From the NCBI RefSeq assembly GCF_001294455.1, contig NZ_LIKT01000015.1:41630-105629 (forward strand): a DNA stretch of 64,000 nt. Direction: 5' to 3'. The translations under genes and the position numbers were made by a program. Shown here piece after piece: positions 16,303 through 25,453 of this stretch. The stretch comes from Phaeobacter sp. 11ANDIMAR09. Lineage in GTDB: Bacteria; Pseudomonadota; Alphaproteobacteria; Rhodobacterales; Rhodobacteraceae. Under the pieces are notes generated by a model, which was not told the DNA's origin, searched no databases, and saw only the letters and a list, made by a program, of their open reading frames with translations. Each line of letters opens with the position of its first letter. The stretch's first letter is position 1.

Positions 16303-17109
16303 ATGACCCCCGAAGAGCATTTGCGTGCTGGTGATCCGGAGCAGGCTCTTGCTGCGCTGCAAGACCAGGTCCGCGCGGATCCGTCCAATGCCAAACTGCG
16401 AATTTTCCTGTTCCAGCTGCTGTGCATTCTGGGGGATTGGAAACGGGCGGTCGCACAATTGCGGCTGAGCGCCGAACTGGATGCAGGTGCCACTGTCATG
16501 GCCCAGGCCTACCGCGAGGCGATCCTGTGCGAGGTCTATCGCGAGAAAGTTTTTAAGGGTGAAAAGGATCCTATGGTCCTGGGCGAACCGGAGGTCTGGC
16601 TTGCACAGTTGATAGAGGCGCAGAACCTGTTGGCGCGTGGAGAAGTTGACCAGGCCGTCGCTCTACGGGACGCCGCCTATGATGCTGCGCCTGCGACAGC
16701 GGGCACGGTGAATGGCACGGCCTTCGACTGGATTGCCGATGCGGATATGCGTCTGGGTCCGGTGCTGGAAGTGATCCTCAATGGGCGCTATTTCTGGCTG
16801 CCTTTTTCGCAGATTCAGAGTCTAGAAATCGATGAGCCCTCGGACCTGCGCGATACGGTCTGGATGGCTGGCACGCTGACCCTGGCCAACGAAGGGGCCA
16901 TGGCAGTGCTGATCCCGACCCGCTACCCGAACAGGGAGGCCGCCGAAGCTGGGGCCAGGCTGGCGCGGCTGACCAGTTGGACAGATATGGGGGCCGACAC
17001 CTATGTCGGCACTGGTCAGCGCTTGTTGACCATTGGAGATCAGGATTTCCCACTGATGGATATCCGCATGTTGAAAATCGGCGCACAACAGGACGGTCCT
17101 GATGGCTGA
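16303..17109 (+). CDS. tagJ: T6SS accessory protein TagJ (ImpE)
   Basis: 268 residues from the ATG at 16303 with GGAG nine bases upstream. Residues 1-140 are TPR-like (EEHLRAGDPEQALAALQDQV, ILGDWKRAVAQLRLSAELD). The C-terminal part has the ImpE signature FDWIADADMRLGPVLEVI, WLPFSQIQSLEIDEP and LIPTRYPN. In other systems TagJ contacts the TssB N-terminus and modulates ClpV-dependent sheath recycling. The stop overlaps tssE. Confidence 0.92.
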   Translation: MTPEEHLRAGDPEQALAALQDQVRADPSNAKLRIFLFQLLCILGDWKRAVAQLRLSAELDAGATVMAQAYREAILCEVYREKVFKGEKDPMVLGEPEVWLAQLIEAQNLLARGEVDQAVALRDAAYDAAPATAGTVNGTAFDWIADADMRLGPVLEVILNGRYFWLPFSQIQSLEIDEPSDLRDTVWMAGTLTLANEGAMAVLIPTRYPNREAAEAGARLARLTSWTDMGADTYVGTGQRLLTIGDQDFPLMDIRMLKIGAQQDGPDG

Positions 17110-17599
17110 CAAAATGCTTGCCGAACGCCTGCAACCTTCGCTTTTGGACCGGCTGACTGACAACAGCCCAACGGATCAAAAGGAAACACGTGATAGCCGG
17201 GTGATTGATTTGAACCGGCTGCGGGAGATTATCCAGCGGGACTTGTCCTGGTTGCTCAATACGCAAAACGCCGGCTCTCAGATTGATGCAGATCGGTATC
17301 CGATGGCCTCTGCTTCGGTGCTGAATTTTGGCTTGAGCGAGGTCACCGGCGAATTCAGCACCACCGAAAAGGCCGAAAAGATCCGCCGTTCCATCGAACA
17401 GGCGATCACTCATTTTGAACCTCGTATTATCGAAGGCACGGTGGATGTGCAGCTGACCGGAGATGTCGAGGTGGCAGATATTACCATAGGGCTGGATATT
17501 CGCGCCGACATGTGGGCTCAGCCGCTGCCGCTGGAGCTTTATCTGCGTAGCAAAGTTGATGTCACCACTGGCGAGGTCAAGATGGAAAGGGGGCTCTGA
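17102..17599 (+). CDS. tssE: T6SS baseplate protein TssE (gp25-like)
   Basis: Baseplate wedge protein related to phage T4 gp25, 165 residues. The N-terminal part has RLQPSLLDRLTDN and a RLREIIQRDLSWLLNT helix; the core has SVLNFGLSEVTGEFSTTEKA and IEQAITHFEPRIIEG, which form the gp25 domain where the sheath is initiated. It overlaps tagJ by eight bases and lies two bases before tssF. Confidence 0.94.
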   Translation: MADKMLAERLQPSLLDRLTDNSPTDQKETRDSRVIDLNRLREIIQRDLSWLLNTQNAGSQIDADRYPMASASVLNFGLSEVTGEFSTTEKAEKIRRSIEQAITHFEPRIIEGTVDVQLTGDVEVADITIGLDIRADMWAQPLPLELYLRSKVDVTTGEVKMERGL

Positions 17600-17601
17600 C
17601 C

Positions 17602-19479
17602 ATGGATACCCGCCTGCTGGGCCACTATGAGAACGAGCTGAATTACCTGCGCGACATGGGCGCAGAGTTTGCGGCGGCCTACCCTAAGATTGCCTCGCGC
17701 TTGGGCATGGAAGGCGTCGAGGTCCTTGACCCCTATGTGGAACGCTTGCTTGAAGGCGTGGCCTTTTTGTCCGCGCGTGTCCAGCTGGAGCTGGAGCTCC
17801 AGTATCCGAATTTCACCTCTAACCTGTTGGAAATCATCTATCCGCATTATCTGGCTCCGACGCCGTCGATGATGATTGCGCATTTTGAACCGGACCCCAG
17901 CAACTCGGCGGTCAAAAGCGGCTATGTGATGCCGCGCGGTTCGGTTCTACGCTCGCGCCTTGATGAGGGCGGGCAAACGCCCTGCGAGTTTCGCACCGCC
18001 GCCGACCTGACGCTTTGGCCGCTCGAGATTTCCGAAGCGCAGTATATTGATGGGCGCGGCGAATTGGTGGCCGCAGGGGTGGCTGCTGGCTACGAGGCCC
18101 GGGCGGGTATCCGGCTCCGTCTGAAACGCTCGGACGGGGAGCCGCTGCGGGATCTCGATATGGATCACCTGCAGATCTATCTGGGCAGTGCTGCAGGCAA
18201 CAGCTGGCCGCTGCTTGAATTGCTGTGCACCCAGGTTCAGGGGATCGTCGCACGTTCAACCGACCGGCGGGCCGATTGGCACCTGCCGTTGCCCCAGGGG
18301 CGCATCGTCCAAAAAGGCTTCTCGCGCGAAGAGGCACTATTGCCGGTGCCCGCGCGGGTCTTTGATGGCTATCGTTTGTTGCAGGAATTCTTTGCCATGC
18401 CCGAGCGGTTTCGGTTTATCGAGCTGCAGGGCTTGCGCCCGGCGCTGGACAAAGCCGAAGGACCCGAAGTGGACCTGTATATTCCACTGCGGGAAGGGAT
18501 GCGCGACATCGCCCCCGTGGTGATGCCAGAGGTATTTCAGCTCAATACCATTCCTGCGGTGAACCTGTTTGAAAAACGCTGTGACCGGGTGCGCCTGACG
18601 GTGCGTGATACTGAACATCAGGTTGTTCCCAATCGAACCGCTGGTCTGGATTTTGAAATCTACGCTCTGAAAAAAGTCACTGGTATCAGTGGTGAGGGAG
18701 CCGATGATGTGGAGTTTCGCCCCTTTTATTCGGCAGATGATTTCACGGCATCCGGTGAAACCCACCCGGCCTATTACACTCTGAAACGGCGCATGCGGGA
18801 ACGATCGGAAAAGGAGCGCCTGCGTGGCGTACGCTCTTCTTACCTCGGGTCAGAAGTCTATCTGACCCTGGTGGACCGGACCCAGGCCCCCTATGGGCCG
18901 GATCTGGAACAACTGGCAGTTCAGGCTCTGTGTACCAACCGGGACTTGCCGCTCTTGCTGGCGACGGGCAACGAGAATGTATTTCACCTGCCCGAAGGCG
19001 GGCCGGTGAAACAGATCAACCTGCCGGTTTCTCCCACCCGCCCGCATCCCTCTCTCGCGCAGGGGGATACGGCCTGGCGGCTGATTTCGCATCTTAGCCT
19101 CAATTACGTGTCGATTGCCGACAGTGGGCGGGGCAATGCGGCCGAGGCTCTGCGCGAACTGGTCGGGCTTTATGCGCCTCTTGGCAACCGGGTGACGGAA
19201 AAACAGCTGGAAGGGATTGTTTCGGTCGCAAGCCGCCCGATCGTGCGGCGCATGAGCGATGAGATCCTGTCGACGGCAGTGCGCGGGATGGAGATCTCCA
19301 TTGGCTTTGATGAGAGCTTTTTTGAAGGCAGCAATATCTATGCACTGGGAGCCGTGTTGGAGCGGTTCTTCCACGGTTACGCCAGCATCAATTCATTTAC
19401 CGAAACGGTTCTGACAACCGAAAAACGAGGGGAAATCGCCAGATGGCGACCGCAAAAGGGCCTGGGCCGAATGATCTGA
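17602..19479 (+). CDS. tssF: T6SS baseplate protein TssF
   Basis: Large wedge component, 625 residues, normal length. The N-terminus carries the family hallmark (YENELNYLRDMGAEFAAAYP, SRLGMEGVEVLDPYVERLLE, FLSARVQLELELQYPNFTSN). The C-terminus has ALRELVGLYAPLGNRVTEKQ and GSNIYALGAVLERFFHGYAS. Its 3' end overlaps tssG by 37 bases. Confidence 0.96.
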   Translation: MDTRLLGHYENELNYLRDMGAEFAAAYPKIASRLGMEGVEVLDPYVERLLEGVAFLSARVQLELELQYPNFTSNLLEIIYPHYLAPTPSMMIAHFEPDPSNSAVKSGYVMPRGSVLRSRLDEGGQTPCEFRTAADLTLWPLEISEAQYIDGRGELVAAGVAAGYEARAGIRLRLKRSDGEPLRDLDMDHLQIYLGSAAGNSWPLLELLCTQVQGIVARSTDRRADWHLPLPQGRIVQKGFSREEALLPVPARVFDGYRLLQEFFAMPERFRFIELQGLRPALDKAEGPEVDLYIPLREGMRDIAPVVMPEVFQLNTIPAVNLFEKRCDRVRLTVRDTEHQVVPNRTAGLDFEIYALKKVTGISGEGADDVEFRPFYSADDFTASGETHPAYYTLKRRMRERSEKERLRGVRSSYLGSEVYLTLVDRTQAPYGPDLEQLAVQALCTNRDLPLLLATGNENVFHLPEGGPVKQINLPVSPTRPHPSLAQGDTAWRLISHLSLNYVSIADSGRGNAAEALRELVGLYAPLGNRVTEKQLEGIVSVASRPIVRRMSDEILSTAVRGMEISIGFDESFFEGSNIYALGAVLERFFHGYASINSFTETVLTTEKRGEIARWRPQKGLGRMI

Positions 19480-20480
19480 GCCTCTTTGACCGTTTGGTCG
19501 AAGCCCCTGAGGAACACCATGTTTTTCAGGCCCTCAGGGTATTGGAGGCGCATTATTCTGATGCGCCCCGGCTCGGGGAGAGTCGTCGCCCGCGGCAGGA
19601 TCCACTGCGCCTGGGCCAAGAGGCAGAACTCGCCTTTCCGCCCTCTTCGATTGCTGATTTCACCCCCGCGACCAAAGAAGGGCCCGCGCGGCTGACCAAT
19701 CGGTTCTTTGGCCTCTTTGGGCCGCAGGGACCGCTGCCGCTGCATCTGACCGAATTTGCCCGCGATCGCAAACGCAACCACCGCGACCCGACGCTGGTGG
19801 GTTTTGCCGATATGTTAACGCACCGGATGATGTCGCTGCTCTACCGTGCCTGGACCGAGGGTGCACCGGCGGTGAGTTTTGACCGTGACGATGACCCTTT
19901 GGCTGATCGTGTCGCGGCTCTAGCGGGTTATCATGGCAAAGGGTTGAAAGATCGCGACGAAATGCCTGATCTCGCCAAGCTGCATTTCACCGGCATTCTG
20001 GGACAGGGGACCAAAACCCCAGCGGGCCTGGTGGCGATGCTGTCCGATTTTGTTCAGGTGCCGGTTCATCTTGAAGAATTTGTCGGCAGCTGGTTGCAGC
20101 TGGAACCGGATGATCGCTGGCAAATGGGGCGCGGGCAGGGAGGCTTGGGCCAGAGCACCAGTCTGGGCGAAAAGGTCTGGAGCCGCTCTTCCAAGTTTCG
20201 CCTGCGTATCGGCCCGCTGACCCTGGAAGACTATGAACGGCTGCTGCCGGGAGGCGCAACGCTGGACCGTCTGCGCTCGATTGTGCGCAGCTATGTCGGC
20301 GACTTTCTGGATTGGGATGTGAACCTGGTGCTGGCCGGAGACGCCGTGCCCAGGTCTAGCCTTGGTGGTGCAACCCGGCTGGGGCACACCAGCTGGATCC
20401 GCAGTCGGCCGGATCCGGACAAGGACCCGGCGGATGTCGATGATTTGTTTTTATACCCCGGCCTCAGCTCGGGGATTTAA
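19443..20480 (+). CDS. tssG: T6SS baseplate protein TssG
   Basis: Partner of TssF in the wedge, 345 residues. Motifs include FDRLVEAPEEHHVFQALRVL, FFGLFGPQGPLPLHLTEFA, MLTHRMMSLLYRAWTEG and the C-terminal VGDFLDWDVNLVLAGDAVP. The start lies inside the end of tssF, implying translational coupling. tssH follows after 25 bases. Confidence 0.95.
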   Translation: MATAKGPGPNDLSLFDRLVEAPEEHHVFQALRVLEAHYSDAPRLGESRRPRQDPLRLGQEAELAFPPSSIADFTPATKEGPARLTNRFFGLFGPQGPLPLHLTEFARDRKRNHRDPTLVGFADMLTHRMMSLLYRAWTEGAPAVSFDRDDDPLADRVAALAGYHGKGLKDRDEMPDLAKLHFTGILGQGTKTPAGLVAMLSDFVQVPVHLEEFVGSWLQLEPDDRWQMGRGQGGLGQSTSLGEKVWSRSSKFRLRIGPLTLEDYERLLPGGATLDRLRSIVRSYVGDFLDWDVNLVLAGDAVPRSSLGGATRLGHTSWIRSRPDPDKDPADVDDLFLYPGLSSGI

Positions 20481-20505
20481 GAGTGCCTTTAGGGAGTGAA
20501 GTACC

Positions 20506-23229
20506 ATGACCGAGATCAGCCGTGTGGCGCTATTCGGAAAGCTCAACAAACTGGGCTATCAAGCGGTAGAAGGGGCAACCGTGTTCTGCAAGATGCGGGG
20601 CAACCCCTATGTGGAACTGGTCCATTGGATGCATCAGCTTTTGGCGCAGCAAGACAGCGATATGCACCGGATCATTGCGCATTACGGTCTCGATACTGGC
20701 AAGATCGCCACCGAAATGACCCGTGCTTTGGACCTGCTGCCGCGTGGCGCTTCGGCGATTTCGGACCTTAGCGATCATCTGATGGATGCGATGGAACGCG
20801 GCTGGGTCTGGGGCTCGCTGCTTTACTCAGCAAGCCAGGTGCGCAGTGGCTATCTGCTGTTGGGGATGCTGAAAACGCCTGCCCTGCGCAATATCCTCGC
20901 CTCGATTTCGCCGGAACTTGCTAGCATTGGCGCCGATGATTTGGCGGATAACTTTGCCGAAGCCACGGATGGCTCCCCCGAGGCGGGCATGTCGGCGCAG
21001 GACGGCAGCAATGTCACCGGTGGCGGTGCCGAACCCGGAGAGGCTTCGGGAGCCATGGCGCCAGGGGCCATGGGCAAAGGTGAGGCGCTGGAGCAGTTCT
21101 GTACGGATCTGACCGAACAGGCCCGCAGTGGCGAGATCGACCCCATCGTCGGGCGGGATGAAGAGATCCGCCAGATCGTTGATATTCTGATGCGGCGGCG
21201 TCAGAATAACCCGATCCTCACAGGCGAAGCAGGCGTCGGCAAGACTGCTGTGGTCGAGGGCTTTGCCCTGCGGATTGCCCGTGGCGACGTGCCGCCTGCC
21301 TTGCAGAACGTGCGGCTGCTATCGCTCGATATTGGGTTGTTGCAGGCTGGCGCTTCGATGAAGGGTGAGTTTGAAAACCGCCTGCGCCAGGTGATTGACG
21401 AAGTTCAGGCCAGTGCAGACCCCATCGTAATGTTTGTCGATGAGACCCATACCTTGGTGGGGGCTGGCGGTGCGGCGGGCACTGGTGATGCGGCCAATCT
21501 TTTGAAACCGGCCTTGGCGCGCGGCACACTGCGCACAATCGGAGCCACCACCTGGGCCGAATACAAGAAATACATCGAAAAGGACCCGGCTCTGACCCGC
21601 CGTTTCCAGGTGGTGAAAATTGATGAACCTTCGGTGCCCAAGGCGGTGCTGATGATGCGGGGCATTGCCTCGATGCTGGAAAAGCATCACCGGGTGCAGG
21701 TTCTGGACGAGGGGATCGAGGCGGCCGTCAACCTGTCGGCGCGCTATATCCCGGCAAGGCAACTGCCGGATAAATCCGTGAGCCTGCTGGATACGGCTTG
21801 CGCCCGCGTCGCCGTCAGCCAGCACGCGGTCCCAGCCGAGGTTGACGATAGCCAGCGACGGATCGAAGCGCTGACCACCGAGCTGGAAATCATCGGCCGG
21901 GATGAAAGCGCGGGCTATGATGTGGCGGACCGGCGCGAGGCAGTTACCTTGGCAAAGAGCGCTGAAGAAGACCGGCTTACAGGCCTGACAGAGCGTTGGG
22001 ACAAGGAGAAAGCGGTGGTCCAGGAGATCCTCGACCTGCGCGCCAAACTCCGGGAGGGGGCCGCGCCCGTGGACGCCGCGCCGGATGCTGGGGAGGAGGG
22101 TGCCGAGGGCGCATCGAACAGCCCGCTCAGCGAGGAGGATCGCGCTGCACTGATGCAGCAACTAAAGGAAAAGAACACCGAGCTGGAGGTTCTGCAGGGG
22201 GATTCCGCCCTCATTCTTCCCATCGTGGATCACCAGGCCATTGCCAGCGTGGTGGGCGATTGGACCGGTATTCCCGTTGGGCGCATGGTCAAGGATGAGA
22301 TCGACACCATTTTGCATCTCGAGGACCATCTGGCCAAGCGGGTGATCGGTCAGGATCACGCGATGAAGATGATCGCCAAACGCATCCAGACCAGCCGTGC
22401 CGGGCTCGATAACCCCAACAAACCCATTGGTGTCTTTATGCTGGCGGGCACCTCAGGTGTGGGTAAGACCGAAACCGCCCTGGCTCTGGCCGAGGTGCTT
22501 TACGGCGGCGAGCAGAATGTGATCACAATCAATATGTCCGAATACCAAGAGGCCCATACGGTCAGCTCGTTGAAGGGCGCACCGCCTGGATATGTCGGAT
22601 ATGGCGAGGGCGGTGTGCTGACCGAGGCGGTGCGGCGCAAACCCTATTCGGTGGTTTTGCTGGATGAGGTGGAAAAGGCACACCCAGATGTGCACGAGAT
22701 CTTTTTTCAGGTCTTTGACAAAGGCGTCATGGAAGACGGTGAAGGCCGGGAGATCGATTTCAAGAACACCTTGATCCTGCTCACCACCAATGCTGGCTCT
22801 GACATGGTGATGGACATGTGCTCGGATCCGGATCTCTTGCCAGAGTCCGACGGCTTGGCCAAGGCGCTGCGCGATCCGCTGCTCAAGGTTTTCCCACCTG
22901 CGCTTTTGGGGCGCATGGTGACCATTCCCTACTATCCGCTGAGCCCAGACATGATCGGTAAGATCACCAAACTGCAATTGGGTCGGATCAAAAAACGGGT
23001 GGAAGAAGCCCACGACGTGCCATTTTCCTACACCGAAGCCGTTGTCGACAAGATTGTCGAGCAATGTCAGGAATTGGAAAGCGGTGGTCGGATGATCGAC
23101 GCAATTGTGACCAATTCCATGCTGCCGGATATCTCCAATGAATTCCTGCGCCGCCTGATGTCCGGTCAGGACGTTGCTTCGGTGGCCATCGACGTCACTG
23201 AGGGGGAATTCTCTTATAGTTTTGATTGA
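20506..23229 (+). CDS. tssH: T6SS sheath-recycling AAA+ ATPase ClpV (TssH)
   Basis: Disassembles contracted sheath; 907 residues. The N-terminal ClpN domain (1-150) binds the sheath. AAA module 1 has Walker A GEAGVGKT at about 240-247 and Walker [17 protein letters not shown] middle coiled coil follows. AAA module 2 has [17 protein letters not shown] at about 647-663 and Walker [13 protein letters not shown]. The C-terminal D2-small region ends [15 protein letters not shown]. Residues about 160-195 form a Gly/Ala/Glu-rich linker. A 50-base gap leads to the next gene. Confidence 0.97.
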   Translation: MTEISRVALFGKLNKLGYQAVEGATVFCKMRGNPYVELVHWMHQLLAQQDSDMHRIIAHYGLDTGKIATEMTRALDLLPRGASAISDLSDHLMDAMERGWVWGSLLYSASQVRSGYLLLGMLKTPALRNILASISPELASIGADDLADNFAEATDGSPEAGMSAQDGSNVTGGGAEPGEASGAMAPGAMGKGEALEQFCTDLTEQARSGEIDPIVGRDEEIRQIVDILMRRRQNNPILTGEAGVGKTAVVEGFALRIARGDVPPALQNVRLLSLDIGLLQAGASMKGEFENRLRQVIDEVQASADPIVMFVDETHTLVGAGGAAGTGDAANLLKPALARGTLRTIGATTWAEYKKYIEKDPALTRRFQVVKIDEPSVPKAVLMMRGIASMLEKHHRVQVLDEGIEAAVNLSARYIPARQLPDKSVSLLDTACARVAVSQHAVPAEVDDSQRRIEALTTELEIIGRDESAGYDVADRREAVTLAKSAEEDRLTGLTERWDKEKAVVQEILDLRAKLREGAAPVDAAPDAGEEGAEGASNSPLSEEDRAALMQQLKEKNTELEVLQGDSALILPIVDHQAIASVVGDWTGIPVGRMVKDEIDTILHLEDHLAKRVIGQDHAMKMIAKRIQTSRAGLDNPNKPIGVFMLAGTSGVGKTETALALAEVLYGGEQNVITINMSEYQEAHTVSSLKGAPPGYVGYGEGGVLTEAVRRKPYSVVLLDEVEKAHPDVHEIFFQVFDKGVMEDGEGREIDFKNTLILLTTNAGSDMVMDMCSDPDLLPESDGLAKALRDPLLKVFPPALLGRMVTIPYYPLSPDMIGKITKLQLGRIKKRVEEAHDVPFSYTEAVVDKIVEQCQELESGGRMIDAIVTNSMLPDISNEFLRRLMSGQDVASVAIDVTEGEFSYSFD

Positions 23230-23279
23230 GGTGCAGTCTGAATGACGGGGTGATGTAACGAGGAAGGGGAGGAAAGGGC

Positions 23280-24527
23280 ATGGTTAAACATGTTGTGATG
23301 GATCTGAAGAATCTGGATATCAAGGTGTCCGGTTTGGAGTTGGTCGAGCCGCCAAAACTGTCTTTCAAGGTGGTGATTGAACTCGACAAAAAGATGGAGA
23401 AGGGCACCGAAAAAGACCCGCTGTTGCAGCAGGAGTTCCACGCTGCCGCCAGCGAAGTGCTGGAACAGACCAAGACGACCATCGAAAGAAAGTGCAAGGT
23501 GTTTGATCAGGCCTTTGTTCAGATGGTGAACAAAGGTGCCTCTGACAAGGACATGCAAAAACAGCTCAAAGGGCTGAACGACGCTATCAAGAATGACGTT
23601 AAGGTGGCCGAGAAGGGCGCGGAACTGGCGGCGCAAAAGGCCTGGAGCGACCTGCAGAAAAAGAAAAAGGAATGGTCCAAATTCAAGATCAAGGTGGCGG
23701 TCTCGATTGCCGGGACTTTGGCCGGTCTCGCGGTCAGTATCGCAGCTATGGCGACTTCTCCCTTTTCTGGCGGCGCTGGTGCGGCCTTTGCCATTATTGG
23801 CTTTATCAAATCCGGTGTGACCCTGGCCAAGGATGTGGGCAAGCTGGCAATCAACATCGAGCAGTCCAAGGTGATCTTGGTGAAAAACCTCGCCGTGGTT
23901 GAAAAAGCCGCCTCCAACCCGGCGCTGAATGCCACCAATGAAGTTTCAGCTGCGGTGTTTCAGGAATTTCTTGGGGTGTCGCAGCCTTCGGTCAAAACCG
24001 TTGAGGAAGCCGCGGATACGCTGAAGGCAAAATACGCCCAGATGATCGTCAAGATGCATGATCTCTCCAAAACCCTGGCAAAGATCCTGAAGGAACAGGA
24101 CAAGCTCAAGAAAGAGTTTCTGACCGAAGTCGGCAAGAAGCTGAAGAAGCACCCGATCAAGGACAAGAGGGCGCAGCTGGTGATGATTAGCAAGGCTTTG
24201 GATACGGCGTTGGCCAAGAATTATGAAACGGTGCAAAACGCCATTGACCGGATTCAGATCATGTATGGAGAGACCCGCAGCTGGGCGGATAAGATCAAGG
24301 ATCTGATGAAGCGGGTGAAGGCGCTGACCATCAAAGATCCCAAGGCGCTGAAAGTTTTTCGCGAGGCCCTGAAATTTGCAGCACTTGGCCTGTCGCCAAT
24401 CGACGGCAACTCCATCGCCACTGGCACCAAGGATCTGGCGCTTGGTGTTGGCGGTGCCGTTGGTGGCTATGCCTATGACAAGATCACCAGCAAGGCCCTG
24501 GACGGGACGGTCTTTGACGCTGCGTGA
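23280..24527 (+). CDS. All-helical protein with hydrophobic hairpin; possible alpha-pore-forming toxin-like T6SS cargo
   Basis: 415 residues, not assigned to a family. It has no signal peptide and is very Lys-rich. It is almost entirely predicted helix: residues about 36-136 and 185-370 are long amphipathic/coiled-coil stretches, separated by one hydrophobic hairpin (about 138-183: VSIAGTLAGLAVSIAAMA, GGAGAAFAIIGFIKSGVTLA). Long helices plus a single buried hydrophobic hairpin is the layout of ClyA/HBL/Cry6-type alpha pore-forming toxins. A Gly-rich tail (LALGVGGAVGGYAYD) ends it. It sits between tssH and a sodium-channel gene with its own good ribosome site (GGGAGGAAAGGGC). Toxin function is inference; a structural protein binding the neighbouring fusion is an alternative. 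Confidence 0.6.
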   Translation: MVKHVVMDLKNLDIKVSGLELVEPPKLSFKVVIELDKKMEKGTEKDPLLQQEFHAAASEVLEQTKTTIERKCKVFDQAFVQMVNKGASDKDMQKQLKGLNDAIKNDVKVAEKGAELAAQKAWSDLQKKKKEWSKFKIKVAVSIAGTLAGLAVSIAAMATSPFSGGAGAAFAIIGFIKSGVTLAKDVGKLAINIEQSKVILVKNLAVVEKAASNPALNATNEVSAAVFQEFLGVSQPSVKTVEEAADTLKAKYAQMIVKMHDLSKTLAKILKEQDKLKKEFLTEVGKKLKKHPIKDKRAQLVMISKALDTALAKNYETVQNAIDRIQIMYGETRSWADKIKDLMKRVKALTIKDPKALKVFREALKFAALGLSPIDGNSIATGTKDLALGVGGAVGGYAYDKITSKALDGTVFDAA

Positions 24528-24598
24528 CGGGGCTCCCAAGAAACCCGGGCGCCCCCGTGGTGCCCGGCATAACGCATTGAGCTGACGGAGAAAGAACT

Positions 24599-25453
24599 GT
24601 GGACGAGAGCGCGCAACATCCAAGGACCCTACAAGACCGCGCCCGCATCTTTGTCGAGCGCCCCGTGGTGACCAATTCCATTCTCGGGATCATTATCTTC
24701 AATGCCGTGACGCTGGGCCTGGGGACTTCGGATCTGGTGAATGCCCATGTTGGCGGCCTGCTCGCCGTGGTCGACAAGCTGGTGCTCACGATTTTTGTTG
24801 CTGAGCTGGCGCTGAAACTCTTTGCCTATCGGGTCAAATTCTTTGCATCGGCCTGGAACATCTTTGATCTCTTGGTGGTTAGTGTCGGGCTGTTGCCGGA
24901 CCGGCAAGGTCTCTCGGCTTTGCGCGGGCTCAGGGTTATTCGGGCGCTGCGACTGCTGTCCGTCATCCCGCAGATGCGCAAGGTGGTGCAGGCTTTGCTG
25001 GATGCGCTGCCGGGCATGGGCGCGGTGATCGTGATGATCTCAATCGTCTTCTATGTCTTTGGGGTGATGGCCACCTTGATGTATGGCGCGACCTTTGACG
25101 AATGGTTCGGCACCCTGGGGCGCTCTTTGTATTCGCTGTTCCAGATCATGACGCTGGAAAGCTGGTCCATGGGTATCGTGCGCCCGGTCATGGAGGTCTA
25201 CCCCATGGCCTGGTCTTTCTTTGTGCCCTTCATCGTGATCACCGCCTTTTCGGTCCTGAACCTCTTTATTGGTTTGCTGGTCAACACCATGCAGCAGGCT
25301 GTGGAGGCCGAGGCCGAAGCGGAATTTGAGCAGCTGCGGGATCTGGTGCGCAAGGAAACCGATGTAGTGGATGCCCATGTTCTGGAATTGCACGCCGAGC
25401 TAAAGGCGCTGCGTCAGGAGCTGGCAGCGCTCAAGGGAGGTGACAATGGTTGA
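24599..25453 (+). CDS. Bacterial voltage-gated sodium channel (NaChBac/NavAb family)
   Basis: Homotetrameric six-helix cation channel, 284 residues, GTG start with ACGGAG eight bases upstream. S1-S3 lie at about 22-100. S4 (about 106-128) has regularly spaced arginines R109, R112, R115, R118 and R127 in ALRGLRVIRALRLL and the following segment. The pore helix and selectivity filter TLESWSM are at residues 185-191, as in NavAb. S6 is about 208-233 (FIVITAFSVLNLFIGLLV). A C-terminal acidic linker and coiled coil (240-280) complete the family layout. The 3' end overlaps the TssB-TssB-TssC fusion gene by eight bases, so it is co-translated with T6SS genes. Function as a channel is near certain; its link to secretion is unknown. 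Confidence 0.93.
   Translation: MDESAQHPRTLQDRARIFVERPVVTNSILGIIIFNAVTLGLGTSDLVNAHVGGLLAVVDKLVLTIFVAELALKLFAYRVKFFASAWNIFDLLVVSVGLLPDRQGLSALRGLRVIRALRLLSVIPQMRKVVQALLDALPGMGAVIVMISIVFYVFGVMATLMYGATFDEWFGTLGRSLYSLFQIMTLESWSMGIVRPVMEVYPMAWSFFVPFIVITAFSVLNLFIGLLVNTMQQAVEAEAEAEFEQLRDLVRKETDVVDAHVLELHAELKALRQELAALKGGDNG

Noticed and set aside
21319..22161. 280-codon minus-strand open frame across tssH
   Set aside because: Shadow frame in a high-GC gene; no start context and no motifs.
24535..24570. GC-rich imperfect hairpin between the helical protein and the Nav gene
   Set aside because: Needs G-U pairs, no T-run, and the genes are closely spaced; not strong enough to call a terminator.
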